Shown here: one piece after another, positions 24,391-32,001 of the stretch
Numbering within the stretch: position 1 is the first letter of the stretch
Layout of the letters: the number at the start of each line of letters is the position of its first letter
Origin: Kiritimatiellia bacterium
GTDB taxonomy: Bacteria > Verrucomicrobiota > Kiritimatiellia > UBA8416 > JABMPJ01
Length of the DNA stretch: 32,469 nucleotides
NCBI GenBank assembly: GCA_016783675.1
Contig: JADHWE010000030.1
Span: forward strand, 1 to 32,469
Direction: 5' to 3'
Notes under the pieces: model-generated
The model's database searches: none
Seen by the model: the letters and a program-made list of their open reading frames with translations, nothing else
What the model was told of the DNA's origin: nothing
Made by a program: the position numbers and the translations under genes

Positions 24391-25911
24391 TCAGTGCGAG
24401 TTGGTGACGGAGTTCAGGTCGCTTTCCTGCAACCAGTTGAGCTGGGGCCAGTAGCGCACACCCGTGTTGGGCTGTGGTGCGCCCGGGGTGCTGCGGCCAT
24501 CCCTTACGTAAGACGTAAGTAAGGCTGTCAATTTCTCGACCACGTCCGGATGTTGGTCCTGGACGTTGGTCCGTTCGCCCACATCCGCTTCCAGGTCGTA
24601 GAGCTGGATCGGCGGCAGGTCGGCTATATCGTCACTGCCCGGACGCGGATGGCTCCAGCCGCCTGAGCCCGGACACATCTCCAGCTTCCAGCGTCCCTGG
24701 CGGATCGAGAACGAGCCGTTAATCGAATGGTGAACCGTCGCTTCGCGCAGCGGACCATCCAGCGTCTGTCCCTGCCAGACCGGCAGGTTGCTGACACTGT
24801 CTTCGCCGGCCGTGTCGGGCACCGCGTCGCCGACAATGTCCGCGACCGTCGCCATCAGGTCGCACAGGCAGACCGTTTCGCTGCTGGTGCCCCCCGCCTC
24901 AATCCCCTGCGGCCATCGGACAATGAGCGGAATGCGGTGTCCCCCCTCGTAGATGTCCGCCTTGTGTCCCCGGAAGACATGGCTCGGATGGTGGCCGAGC
25001 GCGGCGAGCTCCTCGAAGTCGGCCTCCGGCGAGCATCCGTTATCCGTTGTGAAGACCAGGATCGTGTTGTCGGCCACGCCCGCGCGCTCCAGCGCGGCCA
25101 TGATCTGGCCGACCACGTCGTCGACCTGCAGACAGAAGTCGCCATAGAGATTCGTACCGCTCTTGCCCCGGAACTCGGGCAGCGGCAGGATCGGCGTGTG
25201 CGGTGCGGGCAGCGGGAAGTAGAGAAAGAACGGCTCGCCCGCGGCGCCCTGCTTCTCGATGTAGTCCACGCTTCGCCGCGTGAAGTTGGGCAGCACATCT
25301 TCGTGCTGGAAGTCGGAGCCTGTCGGCCCCTTGCGCCACCAGGTGAACTTGTCGGTATTCTCCGTTACCCGATCGGGCTGCGCCGTGATCTTCCCGTTCT
25401 CCACGTAGACATACGGGGCCATGTCGAGCGACCCGCAATGACCGTAGTAGTAATCGAAGCCAAAGCAGTCGGGGCCGTTCGCGACAGGTCCTGCAAAGTC
25501 CAGGTTGCTGCCGTCCCCTTGCGCCGGTTCGCCGTCGGTCGTCGTCCAGTCCCACCCCAGGTGCCACTTTCCAATCATGGCTGTGTGGTAGCCATGTTGC
25601 TTGAGCATGGACGCCACCGTCATCCGCCCCGGCTCGATCAGGTGTCGCGAGTACCCCGACAGCACGCTCTGCTTCATGGAGGATCGCCAGTTATAGCGAC
25701 CGGTCAGAATGCTGTAACGCGAAGGTGTGCACACCGCCGAACTCGCATGCGCATCCTCAAACGCCATCCCGTCCGCCGCCATGCGGTCAAGATGCACCGT
25801 CCGGATCTTGGAGTCCGCATTAAGACACGACACATCCCCATACCCCATGTCATCCGCAAGGATATAGACAATGTTAGGTAACGCGGCTTCAGTTGGGGGA
25901 GGTGTCTGCAT
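24391..25911 (-). CDS. Cys-type sulfatase (arylsulfatase A family)
   Basis: Hydrolyses sulfate esters, perhaps from sulfated polysaccharide. 506 residues. The activation motif CTPSR starts at Cys 61, which must be converted to formylglycine. Metal and active-site blocks are LADDMGYGD (Asp 20 and 21), GKWHLG (Lys 115, His 117) and FTTDNGCSPEAD. The start ATG 25911 follows a strong -35 box and has no Shine-Dalgarno. The N-terminus (MQTPPPTEAALP) is not a signal peptide, so the enzyme appears cytoplasmic unless the true start lies elsewhere. A SUMF1-domain fragment is encoded at the right edge, but no complete activating enzyme is seen. It is followed by an RluA-like gene. Confidence 0.93.
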   Translation of the reverse strand: MQTPPPTEAALPNIVYILADDMGYGDVSCLNADSKIRTVHLDRMAADGMAFEDAHASSAVCTPSRYSILTGRYNWRSSMKQSVLSGYSRHLIEPGRMTVASMLKQHGYHTAMIGKWHLGWDWTTTDGEPAQGDGSNLDFAGPVANGPDCFGFDYYYGHCGSLDMAPYVYVENGKITAQPDRVTENTDKFTWWRKGPTGSDFQHEDVLPNFTRRSVDYIEKQGAAGEPFFLYFPLPAPHTPILPLPEFRGKSGTNLYGDFCLQVDDVVGQIMAALERAGVADNTILVFTTDNGCSPEADFEELAALGHHPSHVFRGHKADIYEGGHRIPLIVRWPQGIEAGGTSSETVCLCDLMATVADIVGDAVPDTAGEDSVSNLPVWQGQTLDGPLREATVHHSINGSFSIRQGRWKLEMCPGSGGWSHPRPGSDDIADLPPIQLYDLEADVGERTNVQDQHPDVVEKLTALLTSYVRDGRSTPGAPQPNTGVRYWPQLNWLQESDLNSVTNSH

Positions 25912-25951
25912 GTGTACGTCCAGTCTGTAGTGTGTGACGGTTGTGCGGATG

Positions 25952-25980
25952 ATAGTGCAGCCTACACCCCCACCTGTCAA
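25952..25980 (-). promoter_or_regulatory. Candidate sulfatase promoter
   Basis: On the minus strand there is a perfect TTGACA (25980-25975). Seventeen bases further is CACTAT (25957-25952); TATCAT (25954-25949) is a better -10 box but at 20 bases. Transcription would start near 25943, leaving a leader of about 33 bases. Confidence 0.45.
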
Positions 25981-26006
25981 CCGTCTCAGCGGAGCCGATG
26001 TCACTA

Positions 26007-26035
26007 TTGCGTAACGCCTCCGGGCACTTCATAAT
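26007..26035 (+). promoter_or_regulatory. Candidate leaderless promoter of the HNH gene
   Basis: TTGCGT (26007-26012) and CATAAT (26030-26035) are separated by 17 bases. The -10 box ends six bases before ATG 26042, so transcription would begin at or next to the start codon. No Shine-Dalgarno precedes the ATG, which fits a leaderless message. Confidence 0.4.
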
Positions 26036-26041
26036 AGTCCT

Positions 26042-26419
26042 ATGAAGAAGCAGCCTGCAGAGTCCGATGCTGAGAGGAAGGCGCGGCTTCTCCGGGAGCT
26101 CCGCCGCGATCAGCATGTGCGGCGAACCAGCTATCGCGCCCGCGCCCTCCAGTTGTTCCCGCACGTCTGTGCGAGCTGTGGCCGGGAGTTCACCGGTAAG
26201 CGCCTGCGCGAGCTGACGGTCCATCACAAGGATCATGACTACCACAACAACCCGAACGACGGCAGCAACTGGATGCTCCTCTGCCTCTACTGCCACGATC
26301 ACGAACACGAATCGCACGCCTCCGATGCCCGCAGTTCAAAGCCCGTCACCTTCGGTGAAGCGGCCCCTCCTGTAGCCAACCCTTTCGATAACCTCGATCA
26401 ACTGCTGAAGAAGGACTGA
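26042..26419 (+). CDS. HNH nuclease domain protein, YajD-like
   Basis: 125 residues. A basic helical N-terminus (10-38) precedes a compact zinc-bound HNH domain: Cys 43 and 46, then HHKDHDYHNNPNDGSNWMLLC with His 61, His 62 and Asp 64, Asn 76, Cys 81 and Cys 84-His 85. Single-domain HNH proteins of this size (YajD group) are presumed nucleases of unclear role, not restriction enzymes. No methylase is nearby. The start lacks a ribosome site, and the promoter sits directly before it. It is divergent from the sulfatase. Confidence 0.88.
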   Translation: MKKQPAESDAERKARLLRELRRDQHVRRTSYRARALQLFPHVCASCGREFTGKRLRELTVHHKDHDYHNNPNDGSNWMLLCLYCHDHEHESHASDARSSKPVTFGEAAPPVANPFDNLDQLLKKD

Positions 26420-26490
26420 TTCAGAATGTCACTTAGACAAGGTTGGTTTTTGGCGACCCGTACGCCCCCGCACCGTCGCTACCCATGGAG

Positions 26491-26510
26491 GGCGAGCGTC
26501 CTCGCGAGCC
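26491..26510. repeat. Imperfect palindrome before the YceH-like gene
   Basis: GGCGAGCG and CGCGAGCC form a six-pair stem interrupted by two opposed G-A mismatches and closed by a short loop. It lies 34 bases before the YceH-like start. It may belong to a dispersed repeat family, but only one copy is in the window. Confidence 0.35.
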
Positions 26511-26543
26511 GGGGTCTATCCAATCACCATTCAGGAGTAGCCC

Positions 26544-27218
26544 ATGAACTCACTGCTCACTGACGTTGAAGTACGCGTGCTGGGGTGCCTGATCGAGAAA
26601 TCGATGACCACCCCTGAATACTATCCGTTGACCCTCCATGCGCTGACGGCCGCATGCAACCAGAAGTCGAACCGCGCGCCCGTTATGGCGCTGGACGAGG
26701 AAACCGTTACAAAGGCTCTCAATGAACTCCGTTACACGCATCACCTGGCCTGCCAGGTGTCCGTCGCCGGCAGTCGAGTGCCCAAGTTCTCGCATGACGC
26801 CGTGAATAAGCTGCCCCTCACCGATCTCGACCTCGTGCTGATGTGTGAGTTGATGCTGCGTGGCCCACAGACCGCCGGGGAGCTGCGCACGCATGCGAAA
26901 CGACTGCGTGAAATCGAAAGCGTATCAGCCGTCGCCGATGCAATGAGCAGCCTGGCCGCCGTAGAGCCCGATCCCATGGTCGTGCGACTCCCACCCGGTC
27001 CGGGGCATCGCGAACCACGCTATGCCCACCTCCTCAGCGGCGAAGTCGACGTTCCCCCTCCCTCCGCCCACCCCATACCTGCCGTGAGCGCGTCGAACGA
27101 CCAATCCCCCCCACGCGACGAGCGCCTCGCCACGCTCGAAGAAAAGGTCGACCTGCTCCAATCCGAAGTGCAAGCCCTCCGCGAAACCCTCAACACCTTC
27201 CGTTCCCAATTCGAATAG
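26544..27218 (+). CDS. YceH-family (DUF480/UPF0502) protein
   Basis: 224 residues with two winged-helix-like domains. LTDVEVRVLGCLIEKSMTTPEYYPLTLHAL opens the first domain, CNQKSNRAPVMAL and VTKALNELR follow, and the second domain carries LMLRGPQTAGELRTHAKRL. A variable Pro/Ser-rich linker leads to a C-terminal coiled coil (LEEKVDLLQSEVQALRETL). The family is widespread, and its function is unknown. AGGAG (26533-26537) is well placed. The gene stands alone between the HNH protein and a repeat-rich gap; no coupled partner is evident. Confidence 0.93.
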   Translation: MNSLLTDVEVRVLGCLIEKSMTTPEYYPLTLHALTAACNQKSNRAPVMALDEETVTKALNELRYTHHLACQVSVAGSRVPKFSHDAVNKLPLTDLDLVLMCELMLRGPQTAGELRTHAKRLREIESVSAVADAMSSLAAVEPDPMVVRLPPGPGHREPRYAHLLSGEVDVPPPSAHPIPAVSASNDQSPPRDERLATLEEKVDLLQSEVQALRETLNTFRSQFE

Positions 27219-27524
27219 GGACGACCCCAAAGGGGTCGGACAGCTTGTCCGCCGTCCTGTCCTCCGTAGCGTTGCCTTCGTCCGTATCGATCGCGTTGAC
27301 GCCAAGGGCACCCAGCTCGCGAATCAACCGGATGACAGTCTCCTTGCCGGGATCCGGGTGACCGTCCGTCTTGTCCCCGGGCAATCTCTGGCGGACGACG
27401 AGCCCCTGACACCTCCCGCCTCCCACCTTTCCCTCGACGCCTCCACCTTCCGGACCCTATAGTCGCGGGCAAGAATGGGTCCGACTGAAGTCGGGGTTGA
27501 TGTCGTGAGTGGAGGAGGCAGGCG
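27219..27524. other. Gene-free gap with hairpins and possible relic
   Basis: 306 bases. Hairpins GACCCC-aaa-GGGGTC (27223-27237) and CGGACA-gct-TGTCCG (27237-27251) directly follow the YceH stop, and CCGACT-ga-AGTCGG (27481-27494) precedes the lipoprotein. The minus-strand frame 27426-27190 contains HPDPGKETVIRLIRELG and related text that looks somewhat protein-like, but I cannot assign it. It may be a decayed gene or mobile element. Confidence 0.4.
27223..27251 (+). repeat. Tandem hairpins after the YceH-like gene
   Basis: Two six-pair stems with three-base loops share the base at 27237. No T-run follows. They may slow transcription or mark the edge of an old element; a related hairpin is at 27481-27494. 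Confidence 0.5.
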
Positions 27525-28007
27525 ATGGGGAGGATAGCGTTACTTCTGGTGCTCGCCGTGGCCGCGGGCTGTTCTGTGATTCCGCCGGGGGCGACCGATA
27601 GGAGGGGTGCGATGAATGTGCAACGGACGGCCGACAAGGTTTGGATCGAGGGCGTCAGAGGTTTCAGTCCCGCCGAGTACGCCAGCAGCGTCCAAGGCTG
27701 CCAGGCCCGGATCCTCCGGGCGCTGGGCGAGTCGCTCTCCTACGACGACCTCGTCTGCTACAGTGGCTTTGCCTTCCGCATCGGCATGCACGATCAGATG
27801 TGCCCCAGCTCGGGCCATCCCTGCTGCGGGTTCATGTGCGTTGAGAACGGTGTCCGCGCCATTCCCTGGAAGCTCAAGCTGTACGAAATCTTCTCTGGAC
27901 CCAAGCCCCCCGCCGAAAAGGCCGCGTTCGAGGCCGAGGTCTGTGCCGCCATCCAAGCCATCGAGCAGGCCCTGGCCATCGCTTCGGATGCACCGACATC
28001 TCCATGA
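27525..28007 (+). CDS. Small cysteine-rich lipoprotein
   Basis: 160 residues. The lipoprotein signal MGRIALLLVLAVAAG ends at Cys 16. The mature part contains CQARILRALGESLSYDDLVCYSG in two blocks, FAFRIGMHDQMCPSSGHPCCGFMC and a helical C-terminus. Cys, His and Asp in this order, with the YDDL and SGFAFRI text, remind me of the N-terminal part of BtrH/C39-like papain folds, but the protein would be truncated at about one third to half of that fold. GGAGGAGG lies just before ATG 27525, a strong ribosome site. It is convergent with the membrane gene of the rSAM operon. Confidence 0.75.
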   Translation: MGRIALLLVLAVAAGCSVIPPGATDRRGAMNVQRTADKVWIEGVRGFSPAEYASSVQGCQARILRALGESLSYDDLVCYSGFAFRIGMHDQMCPSSGHPCCGFMCVENGVRAIPWKLKLYEIFSGPKPPAEKAAFEAEVCAAIQAIEQALAIASDAPTSP

Positions 28008-28101
28008 CCTTCATCTCCGAACCCATCGCCGCCAGCGCCGACATCAGGGCGATGACCACCGGCGCGACCGGTCTGCCCTGAGGGTTCACCTGCCGACGCG
28101 A

Positions 28102-29040
28102 TCAGTCGAGGAGCTGTCTGGCCATGGCGCGTGCCAGGTGGAAGATGGCCAGAACCTTGGCTGGCTTGGTGTGGTAGCCGCTGGTCTTGGTGGTCTGCTG
28201 TCTGACCACGATGATGTCGACGTCGCCTTGGTGCTTGGGTTCCAGGACGGTGCCTTGTGCGGCGTCCAACTTGATCTTCTTGAGCATGTTCAGTTTGGGC
28301 TTCGCGACCAGAACACAGTACACGTATGGGAAGTCGGATCCCTGGACGTTGTTCAGCACAACCTGTACCTGGAGACCAGGAAAGGTGTCTCCCAGCTCCG
28401 GCAGGCCCATGATCAGCTTCGCGTCCGTTGGTACTTCGCCCGCGCCGTCGGTGCGGAATTCGATCTGCGGCGTCAGCGTCTCTCCCGGTTCCGGATGCGC
28501 TTCCCAGTATGAAACAATCGAGAGCAGTTGCTCTACCTTGGTCGTCAGGGGGGCGTTCGTAAGAATGCGTCTTACCCCGGTCAGCCAGTGCGGCAGCAGC
28601 AATACGGCGGTGTCGAGCACAAGCGCATGCATCAGGTCGTCCTGGCTCAGTATGAAGAGACCTATGCAGGCAACCGTGATGCCAATTACCGCGGCGGCCA
28701 ATACGAGGAAACCGCGGAGACAGGTGATATCGAGAAGGCTTTGGTCCCACCGCTTCGACTGTTCCGCAATCTTGACGATAGTGCGCAGTTGATCGTGGTT
28801 GCCGACGCGCCACTCACGCTTGCCCTTGAGTTGGCCGGGAACGTTGCTGTATCCGCGCACAATCGACAGCACCGTCGCGGCAAGCAGGAAGGCGGCCCCA
28901 AGGAACAAGTATCCGTAGATCTGAATGCCGAAACCCATGAACAACAGGCCCATGACGATCAGCATCCTGGCGTTGTAGGGCAGCGATCTCGCTACGACGA
29001 ACTTGATCTCGCCGCGTCGCGTGGCATCAGGCAGTAGCAT
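28102..29040 (-). CDS. Polytopic membrane protein, third gene of the rSAM operon
   Basis: 312 residues with four hydrophobic spans at about 26-41, 43-61, 109-131 and 136-156 and a soluble C-terminal half (157-312) predicted cytoplasmic. ATG 29040 has AGGAGG four bases upstream and lies inside the end of the radical SAM gene (14-base overlap), which shows that the two are co-translated. The C-terminal half contains PGLQVQVVLNNVQGSDFPYV and no catalytic motif that I recognise. No ATPase or protease domain is present. It could anchor the modifying enzyme at the membrane or act with the tail-bearing protein. Confidence 0.78.
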   Translation of the reverse strand: MLLPDATRRGEIKFVVARSLPYNARMLIVMGLLFMGFGIQIYGYLFLGAAFLLAATVLSIVRGYSNVPGQLKGKREWRVGNHDQLRTIVKIAEQSKRWDQSLLDITCLRGFLVLAAAVIGITVACIGLFILSQDDLMHALVLDTAVLLLPHWLTGVRRILTNAPLTTKVEQLLSIVSYWEAHPEPGETLTPQIEFRTDGAGEVPTDAKLIMGLPELGDTFPGLQVQVVLNNVQGSDFPYVYCVLVAKPKLNMLKKIKLDAAQGTVLEPKHQGDVDIIVVRQQTTKTSGYHTKPAKVLAIFHLARAMARQLLD

Positions 29041-30364
29041 GTTCCCTCCTTCGGGCCGCAACCAACTCATCTGTGCCCAGGGCCGACCAGTAGAGCGGAC
29101 AGGCGCCCGCACAGGCTTTGAAATCCTCGCAGCCGGAACACTCGACGGGTGCGTAGTCTTTGTTGCGGAAGAAAACCGCCCGGGTTGAATTCCAGATTTC
29201 AGTGAAGGGCTGTGACAGCAGGTTGCCGACCGGCTCCGCGTAGCTCGAGCAGGGCAGTATATCACCGACGGGTGAAATGCTGAGCAGTCCGTCACACGCC
29301 GCGCAACTCTTGTTCCCCATACCGTTGGCCAACGGATTCATGATGCACATGGGGGTGGGAGAGTACCACATGAAGTTGATCTCCCGCCGCCGCGCTTCCT
29401 CCCTGGCCGGTGCAATGAGATCCCAGATGTCACTATAGGAGACTTGGAGGCCTGAGGTGGCGCTCCCCGCTGGAATGATCAGGTTCATGGACATTCGGTC
29501 CAGTCCGAGCGATGCAACCAGGCGGACCAGGTCGACCGCATGCGCCGCATTGGCGGCGCTGAGCGTGGTGTTGGTGTGCACATGAATCCCCGCATCGCGC
29601 AGTGCGGATAGTCCGCTAATCGTGCGGTCAAAGGAACCGGGCACAGCCGTGAGCGCATCGTGTACGCCGGCGTCGGGTCCCTCGAGCGATACCTGTGCCG
29701 ATGTCAATCCGGCGCTGCGCAGGCGCAGGGCGCGATCAGTCCCGGCCAGCATGGTGGCATTGGTTATCAGGTTCACGCGCAGGTCCGTTTCGACCGCGCG
29801 TGCCACGAGCTTCTCAAGATCATCGCGCATCAGTGGCTCGCCACCGGTGAAACTGACTGACGGTACCCCGGCCTCATGCCGGATGATGTGCAGTACGCGG
29901 GCCACCTGGTCCAGGCTCATCTCCGCAGACGGCTTTTCGGCGCGCTGGCAACCGCAGGCCGCATAGCAGAACCGGCAGCTCAGATTGCAGCGGTATGTCA
30001 CCGCGATCTCGGATAGAACCGGCAGCGTATTGAAGGGAATGGAGTGCGGGAGCGTCTCCACCCCCTTGCGCTTCCAGCCCTCTCCCAGGCAGCCTGACAT
30101 GAGGCTCCGAAAGTCGCACAGAAAGCAGTAGGCCTCATAGCGCCGTTCACTGCTGTCGCCAAGCCGTTCAACGATGGCATCGACTGAACCGCCGTTCTTG
30201 AGATGTGTAAGCATGGTCAGCGCGGTTTGGTTCACTCGCACGGCCCGGTTGGGCAGTATGATCAGCAGGCTGTCGGCCGCGCGGATATCGAAATGAGACC
30301 CGATGTGGCTGAAATAGTCATCCACCCAGCTAAACGATGCCGTGCTGTCAGAAACAAATGGCAT
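29027..30364 (-). CDS. Radical SAM/SPASM enzyme with PqqD-like domain
   Basis: 445 residues in three parts. Residues about 30-70 (LLIILPNRAVRVNQTAL, then HLKNGGSVDAIVERLG) look like a PqqD-type RiPP recognition domain. The radical SAM core begins at Cys 126, 130 and 133 (CNLSCRFC) and continues with SFTGGEPLMRDD and NLITNATML. The SPASM domain has Cys 354, 357 and 372 (GX4C) and CX2CX5CX3C at 409-422, for auxiliary iron-sulfur clusters. ATG 30364 overlaps the upstream stop by one base (TGATG). Such enzymes install thioether or carbon-carbon links in peptides. The likely substrate is the Cys-His tail of the preceding protein. Confidence 0.94.
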   Translation of the reverse strand: MPFVSDSTASFSWVDDYFSHIGSHFDIRAADSLLIILPNRAVRVNQTALTMLTHLKNGGSVDAIVERLGDSSERRYEAYCFLCDFRSLMSGCLGEGWKRKGVETLPHSIPFNTLPVLSEIAVTYRCNLSCRFCYAACGCQRAEKPSAEMSLDQVARVLHIIRHEAGVPSVSFTGGEPLMRDDLEKLVARAVETDLRVNLITNATMLAGTDRALRLRSAGLTSAQVSLEGPDAGVHDALTAVPGSFDRTISGLSALRDAGIHVHTNTTLSAANAAHAVDLVRLVASLGLDRMSMNLIIPAGSATSGLQVSYSDIWDLIAPAREEARRREINFMWYSPTPMCIMNPLANGMGNKSCAACDGLLSISPVGDILPCSSYAEPVGNLLSQPFTEIWNSTRAVFFRNKDYAPVECSGCEDFKACAGACPLYWSALGTDELVAARRREHATA

Positions 30365-32001
30365 CAGTGGGCTCCTCCGCTCACGCAGGCCGAGTGGCAG
30401 GCCGAGTGACAGGCTGAGTGACAGGCTGAATGGCAGGCCGAGTGACAGGCCGAATGACATGCATCATGGCAGGCTGAGTGCACGAAGCAGCCTTCGTAAC
30501 ACACCTCGCTATCCATGAAAGACTGGTAGTCACCGATGTCGCCGGCCGCGGATGCGATGCTTGCTTCAATGGCCTCATGGACAATGGGGCGCGAGCGCAC
30601 CGCGTGGTAGTGATGATGGCGGTAGAAGGAATAGGGGTAGTAGTCCTCCTCGCGGTCGGCCTCAGTGTCCTCGCGCTCGTCAGGGTTCACCCGGTCGAAG
30701 ACGCCACGGAACTGTGCGAGATAATGTTCCCGGGTGGCATCGATGTCGGCGTCCCAGGCCCTGCGCTGTACTTGGTCGACGATGTGCTCGATCAATTGAC
30801 GTACGCGTGTCGGTTCCAGCTTTCCGTCGGGTTCCACGGCCTGCAATAGCGCGTACTCATACTCATTCAGGTCGTCGGCCTTCTTGAGGATCTGCACGCG
30901 CCCGTCCGCCTGCAGGTCCACGATGCCTCGCCGGCGAAGCACGCTGAGCATGATGGAGAGGACCTTGTTCACCGAGATGCCGATGAATACCGCCGCCTCG
31001 ATCGTGCCGAGATCGGCGATCTTGCCCTCCTTGCGGAAGCTGGTCATCTGGATCTTGGGGGGCGTCCAGTCGGCCCCCAGCCAGCTGACCTCGCTCAGGC
31101 CGTCTGCGGCCGTCACCATGCTGCGGTGCTTGCTCGTGATGACCAGGCAGAACAGGAGGCCCAAGATCCCTGCGACGATCGAGAACATGAGCTTGGGGTG
31201 GTTCATGATCAGTAGCCTGACAGGCTTCCTTGATCCCGGCGCCTTTTGCTGCGGGCGCGCCGGTGTCTTGCGCTGTGCCGGTGCCGCTGTCTTGCGCGCT
31301 GGCAAAGCAAAGGCCGAAGCATCGATATATTCCTGGATGCGGAAGTGGCCGCGAGCGGGTACCCGGTCCCAATGAATTTTCTGCTTCAACCAGAAGGCTC
31401 CGCCGTGTTCGATGGCGCTGTAGTCCATCTTGTACTTGGCATTCATCCACGTCTCGGTCAGGACGTTCGTGGCAAGCTGCTCCCGGGGCGCCGTGCTTTC
31501 CGCAAGCGGAATGGGCCAGTGAACCGAGACAGTGTAGTGCCCCAGCGGGTCGTCCCATTGAACGGGAGCCCAGTTCAGCACAACCAGTCGTCCCCGGTCT
31601 GCCGATGTGGTTGCGGCGATATTTCCAGAGGCGTGCAAGTCCGTGCCATAGGTGAGGATATAGATCACGCGTCCGGACCGGATGGACCGCCCCTTCGCGA
31701 GGACCACATCGTACTTGCGGGAGCCCACGCGCTTGATGCTCAGCTCGTGCCGCTGATTGGATGCATCCAGCGCGTAGCATTGCGCGCCGTCAAAATGCGG
31801 CGTGCCCGCGCTGCCCTCAAAATAGAACCCATGCAGGTTGAAGCCTTGCGGATCGACCGCGACCTTGTACACCACCGTAGCCTTGCCGTCCGGCCGCAGT
31901 GACAGGTCGACCTCCACAAACTGCCACTCAACAGCGCCCGCCGAAACGGATAGCAGGGCCGCCACGGCAGCGAAGATCCAAGACAACCGAGCACGTTTCA
32001 T
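30364..32001 (-). CDS. DUF2207-like membrane protein with C-terminal CHSA tail
   Basis: 545 residues. Signal peptide (1-23, MKRARLSWIFAAVAALLSVSAGA), an external beta-rich domain (about 24-240) of DUF2207 style, a Lys/Pro/Ala linker, one membrane span (about 297-315), and then a cytoplasmic region with a winged-helix-like block (IADLGTIEAAVFIGISVNKVLS). A Tyr/His cluster (YYPYSFYRHHHYH) precedes the tail. Residues 501-545 hold ten cysteines: CYEGCFVHSA, CHDA, six CHSA, then CVSGGAH. ATG 32001 lacks a ribosome site; a weak TTGCTA/TAGCTT pair ends eight bases upstream, so leaderless translation is possible. The predicted topology leaves the tail in the cytoplasm, where a radical SAM enzyme could reach it. 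Confidence 0.85.
   Translation of the reverse strand: MKRARLSWIFAAVAALLSVSAGAVEWQFVEVDLSLRPDGKATVVYKVAVDPQGFNLHGFYFEGSAGTPHFDGAQCYALDASNQRHELSIKRVGSRKYDVVLAKGRSIRSGRVIYILTYGTDLHASGNIAATTSADRGRLVVLNWAPVQWDDPLGHYTVSVHWPIPLAESTAPREQLATNVLTETWMNAKYKMDYSAIEHGGAFWLKQKIHWDRVPARGHFRIQEYIDASAFALPARKTAAPAQRKTPARPQQKAPGSRKPVRLLIMNHPKLMFSIVAGILGLLFCLVITSKHRSMVTAADGLSEVSWLGADWTPPKIQMTSFRKEGKIADLGTIEAAVFIGISVNKVLSIMLSVLRRRGIVDLQADGRVQILKKADDLNEYEYALLQAVEPDGKLEPTRVRQLIEHIVDQVQRRAWDADIDATREHYLAQFRGVFDRVNPDEREDTEADREEDYYPYSFYRHHHYHAVRSRPIVHEAIEASIASAAGDIGDYQSFMDSEVCYEGCFVHSACHDACHSACHSACHSACHSACHSACHSACVSGGAH
30388..30471 (-). repeat. 12-bp coding repeat for the CHDA/CHSA units
   Basis: Seven 12-base units encode one CHDA and six CHSA. 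Codons vary between units (TGC/TGT, CAC/CAT, TCG/TCA) while the residues do not. This indicates an old array held constant by selection on the protein rather than fresh slippage. Confidence 0.9.

Noticed and set aside
24727-25881. 384-residue plus-strand frame opposite the sulfatase
   Set aside because: Arg/Val/His-rich shadow. The minus frame has CTPSR and the other sulfatase blocks.
28008-28101. Small minus-strand frame (start GTG 28089) after the polytopic gene
   Set aside because: A short hydrophobic start turns into Arg/Pro-rich text over the lipoprotein gene; coding is unsupported.
27794-28813. Minus-strand frame across the lipoprotein and the third operon gene
   Set aside because: It overlaps two better frames, and its text is Arg/His-rich without motifs.
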